The notes under the pieces are model-generated. The model was not told the origin of the DNA. It searched no databases and worked only from the letters and a program-made list of their open reading frames with translations. Shown piece after piece: positions 4,553 to 5,053 of a stretch of 5,053 nt of DNA. The stretch's first letter is position 1. Every line of letters begins with the position of its first letter. The stretch is from Paracoccaceae bacterium (lineage in GTDB: Bacteria; Pseudomonadota; Alphaproteobacteria; Rhodobacterales; Rhodobacteraceae): positions 1 through 5,053 of the forward strand of contig JAESRD010000248.1 in assembly GCA_016764835.1 (NCBI GenBank), given 5' to 3'. The position numbers and the translations under genes were made by a program.

Positions 4553-5053
4553 ATGTTCATTCAGACGGAATCGACCCCCAACCCGGCAACGCTCAAGTTC
4601 TTGCCCGGACAAACCGTTCTTGAAACCGGCACGGCTGATTTCCCCAGCTCTGAGGCCGCTCAAAGCTCGCCCCTTGCCAGCCGCATTTTTGCGACAGGCG
4701 ATGTTGAAGGTGTGTTCTTTGGCAATGATTTTGTCACCGTGACCAAGACCGATGCCGCTGAATGGGACCATATTAAGCCAGCTATCCTCGGCGCAGTTAT
4801 GGAGCATTTCCAGTCGGGCCAACCGGCTATTGAAGGGCCGCAGGCTGATTCTGGGCATAAGGTGCATGAAGGCGAAGACGCCGCTATTGTTGAGCAGATC
4901 AAAGAGCTGCTTGATACCCGCGTGCGCCCGGCCGTGGCCCAAGATGGCGGCGACATTACCTTTCATGGCTTTGAGAAGGGCGTGGTTTACCTGCCCACCC
5001 GTCAGACGCTTCAGGTTTATACGATCCCGGGTGTCATCGTGGGCGATATAAAA
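4553..5053 (+). CDS. Nfu/NifU-like Fe-S cluster carrier, 3' end missing or altered
   Basis: Nfu proteins accept Fe-S clusters and deliver them to target enzymes. The N-terminal Nfu_N domain is clear: MFIQTESTPNPATLKFLPG (1-19), SSPLASRIFATGDVEGVFFGNDFVTVTK (38-65) and WDHIKPAILGAVMEHF (71-86). A charged linker follows, and then the NifU C-terminal domain begins with AAIVEQIKELLDTRVRPAVAQDGGDITFHGFEKGVVYL (110-147). In the family this continues within about ten residues to a CxxC that binds the cluster, roughly GACAGCPSST. Here, after Leu147 (codon 4991-4993), the sequence reads PTRQTLQVYTIPGVIVGDIK and no longer resembles Nfu, although the frame stays open to base 5053. No other frame restores the motif. 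So either the gene is broken or the last 60 bases come from elsewhere, for example a chimeric contig end. The start is supported by GAAAGG 9 nt upstream and the canonical MFIQTE N-terminus; the Irr-type box upstream fits the role. Confidence 0.9.
   Translation, partial: MFIQTESTPNPATLKFLPGQTVLETGTADFPSSEAAQSSPLASRIFATGDVEGVFFGNDFVTVTKTDAAEWDHIKPAILGAVMEHFQSGQPAIEGPQADSGHKVHEGEDAAIVEQIKELLDTRVRPAVAQDGGDITFHGFEKGVVYLPTRQTLQVYTIPGVIVGDIK
4994..5053. other. Terminal 60 bases not matching the expected nfu sequence
   Basis: From about 4994 the sequence departs from what the NifU C-terminal domain requires, and none of the three forward frames encodes the CxxC region. The plus frame continuing Nfu reads PTRQTLQVYTIPGVIVGDIK. 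The only fully open reverse frame reads FYIAHDDTRDRINLKRLTGG. I recognise neither. The change is abrupt, with conserved Nfu residues right up to Leu147, and it lies at the window edge, which favours an assembly or read artefact over a biological insertion. Confidence 0.6.

Noticed and set aside
4544..4966. Minus-strand 140-residue frame opposite nfu
   Set aside because: It is antisense to clearly conserved Nfu sequence and has no independent domain evidence.
1..5053. CRISPR array, transposon, integrase site, tRNA, riboswitch or defence/toxin cluster
   Set aside because: I saw no regularly spaced repeats, terminal inverted repeats, recombinase or defence domains, or tRNA-like folds. The genes are standard chromosomal functions.

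Overview
The window looks like ordinary chromosomal DNA from an alphaproteobacterium, most likely of the Rhodobacterales (Roseobacter/Rhodobacter group). I infer this from the protein sequences, which match from memory the Rhodobacterales versions of MurJ, a degenerate rhomboid, TrpRS, a class IV aminotransferase and an Nfu protein. The moderately high GC, the TTGAC-type -35 elements with weak -10s, and an Irr/ICE-type iron box also fit. I see no insertion sequence, prophage, CRISPR array, tRNA or rRNA. Both ends cut a gene, so this may be a whole short contig.

Layout, left to right. Positions 1-453 hold the C-terminal third of murJ (lipid II flippase), which started upstream. Its stop codon overlaps the stop codon of a convergent gene (450-1127, minus strand) for a six-helix rhomboid-fold protein in which the catalytic Ser and His are both replaced. 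A 75-bp divergent gap separates it from trpS (1203-2243). A 255-bp gap follows, with a GC-rich inverted repeat, a possible promoter and a Fur-like palindrome. Next come four plus-strand genes: a VOC/extradiol-type metalloenzyme (2499-2981), a branched-chain-type PLP aminotransferase (3072-3935), a small universal stress protein (3995-4450) and an Nfu-type Fe-S carrier gene that runs off the window (4553 to 5053).

The genes are mostly unrelated housekeeping functions: cell-wall precursor export, tRNA charging, amino-acid metabolism, stress and Fe-S cluster delivery. The clearest regulatory logic is upstream of nfu. A perfect 7-3-7 palindrome (TTTAGAA TGC TTCTAAA) sits just before a TTGACA -35, as expected if the iron regulator Irr controls Fe-S assembly here.

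Three things merit a second look: the Irr-type box, the catalytically dead rhomboid, and the last 60 bases. In those bases the Nfu reading frame stays open but stops resembling Nfu just before its CxxC cluster-binding motif. I found no convincing undescribed multi-gene system.
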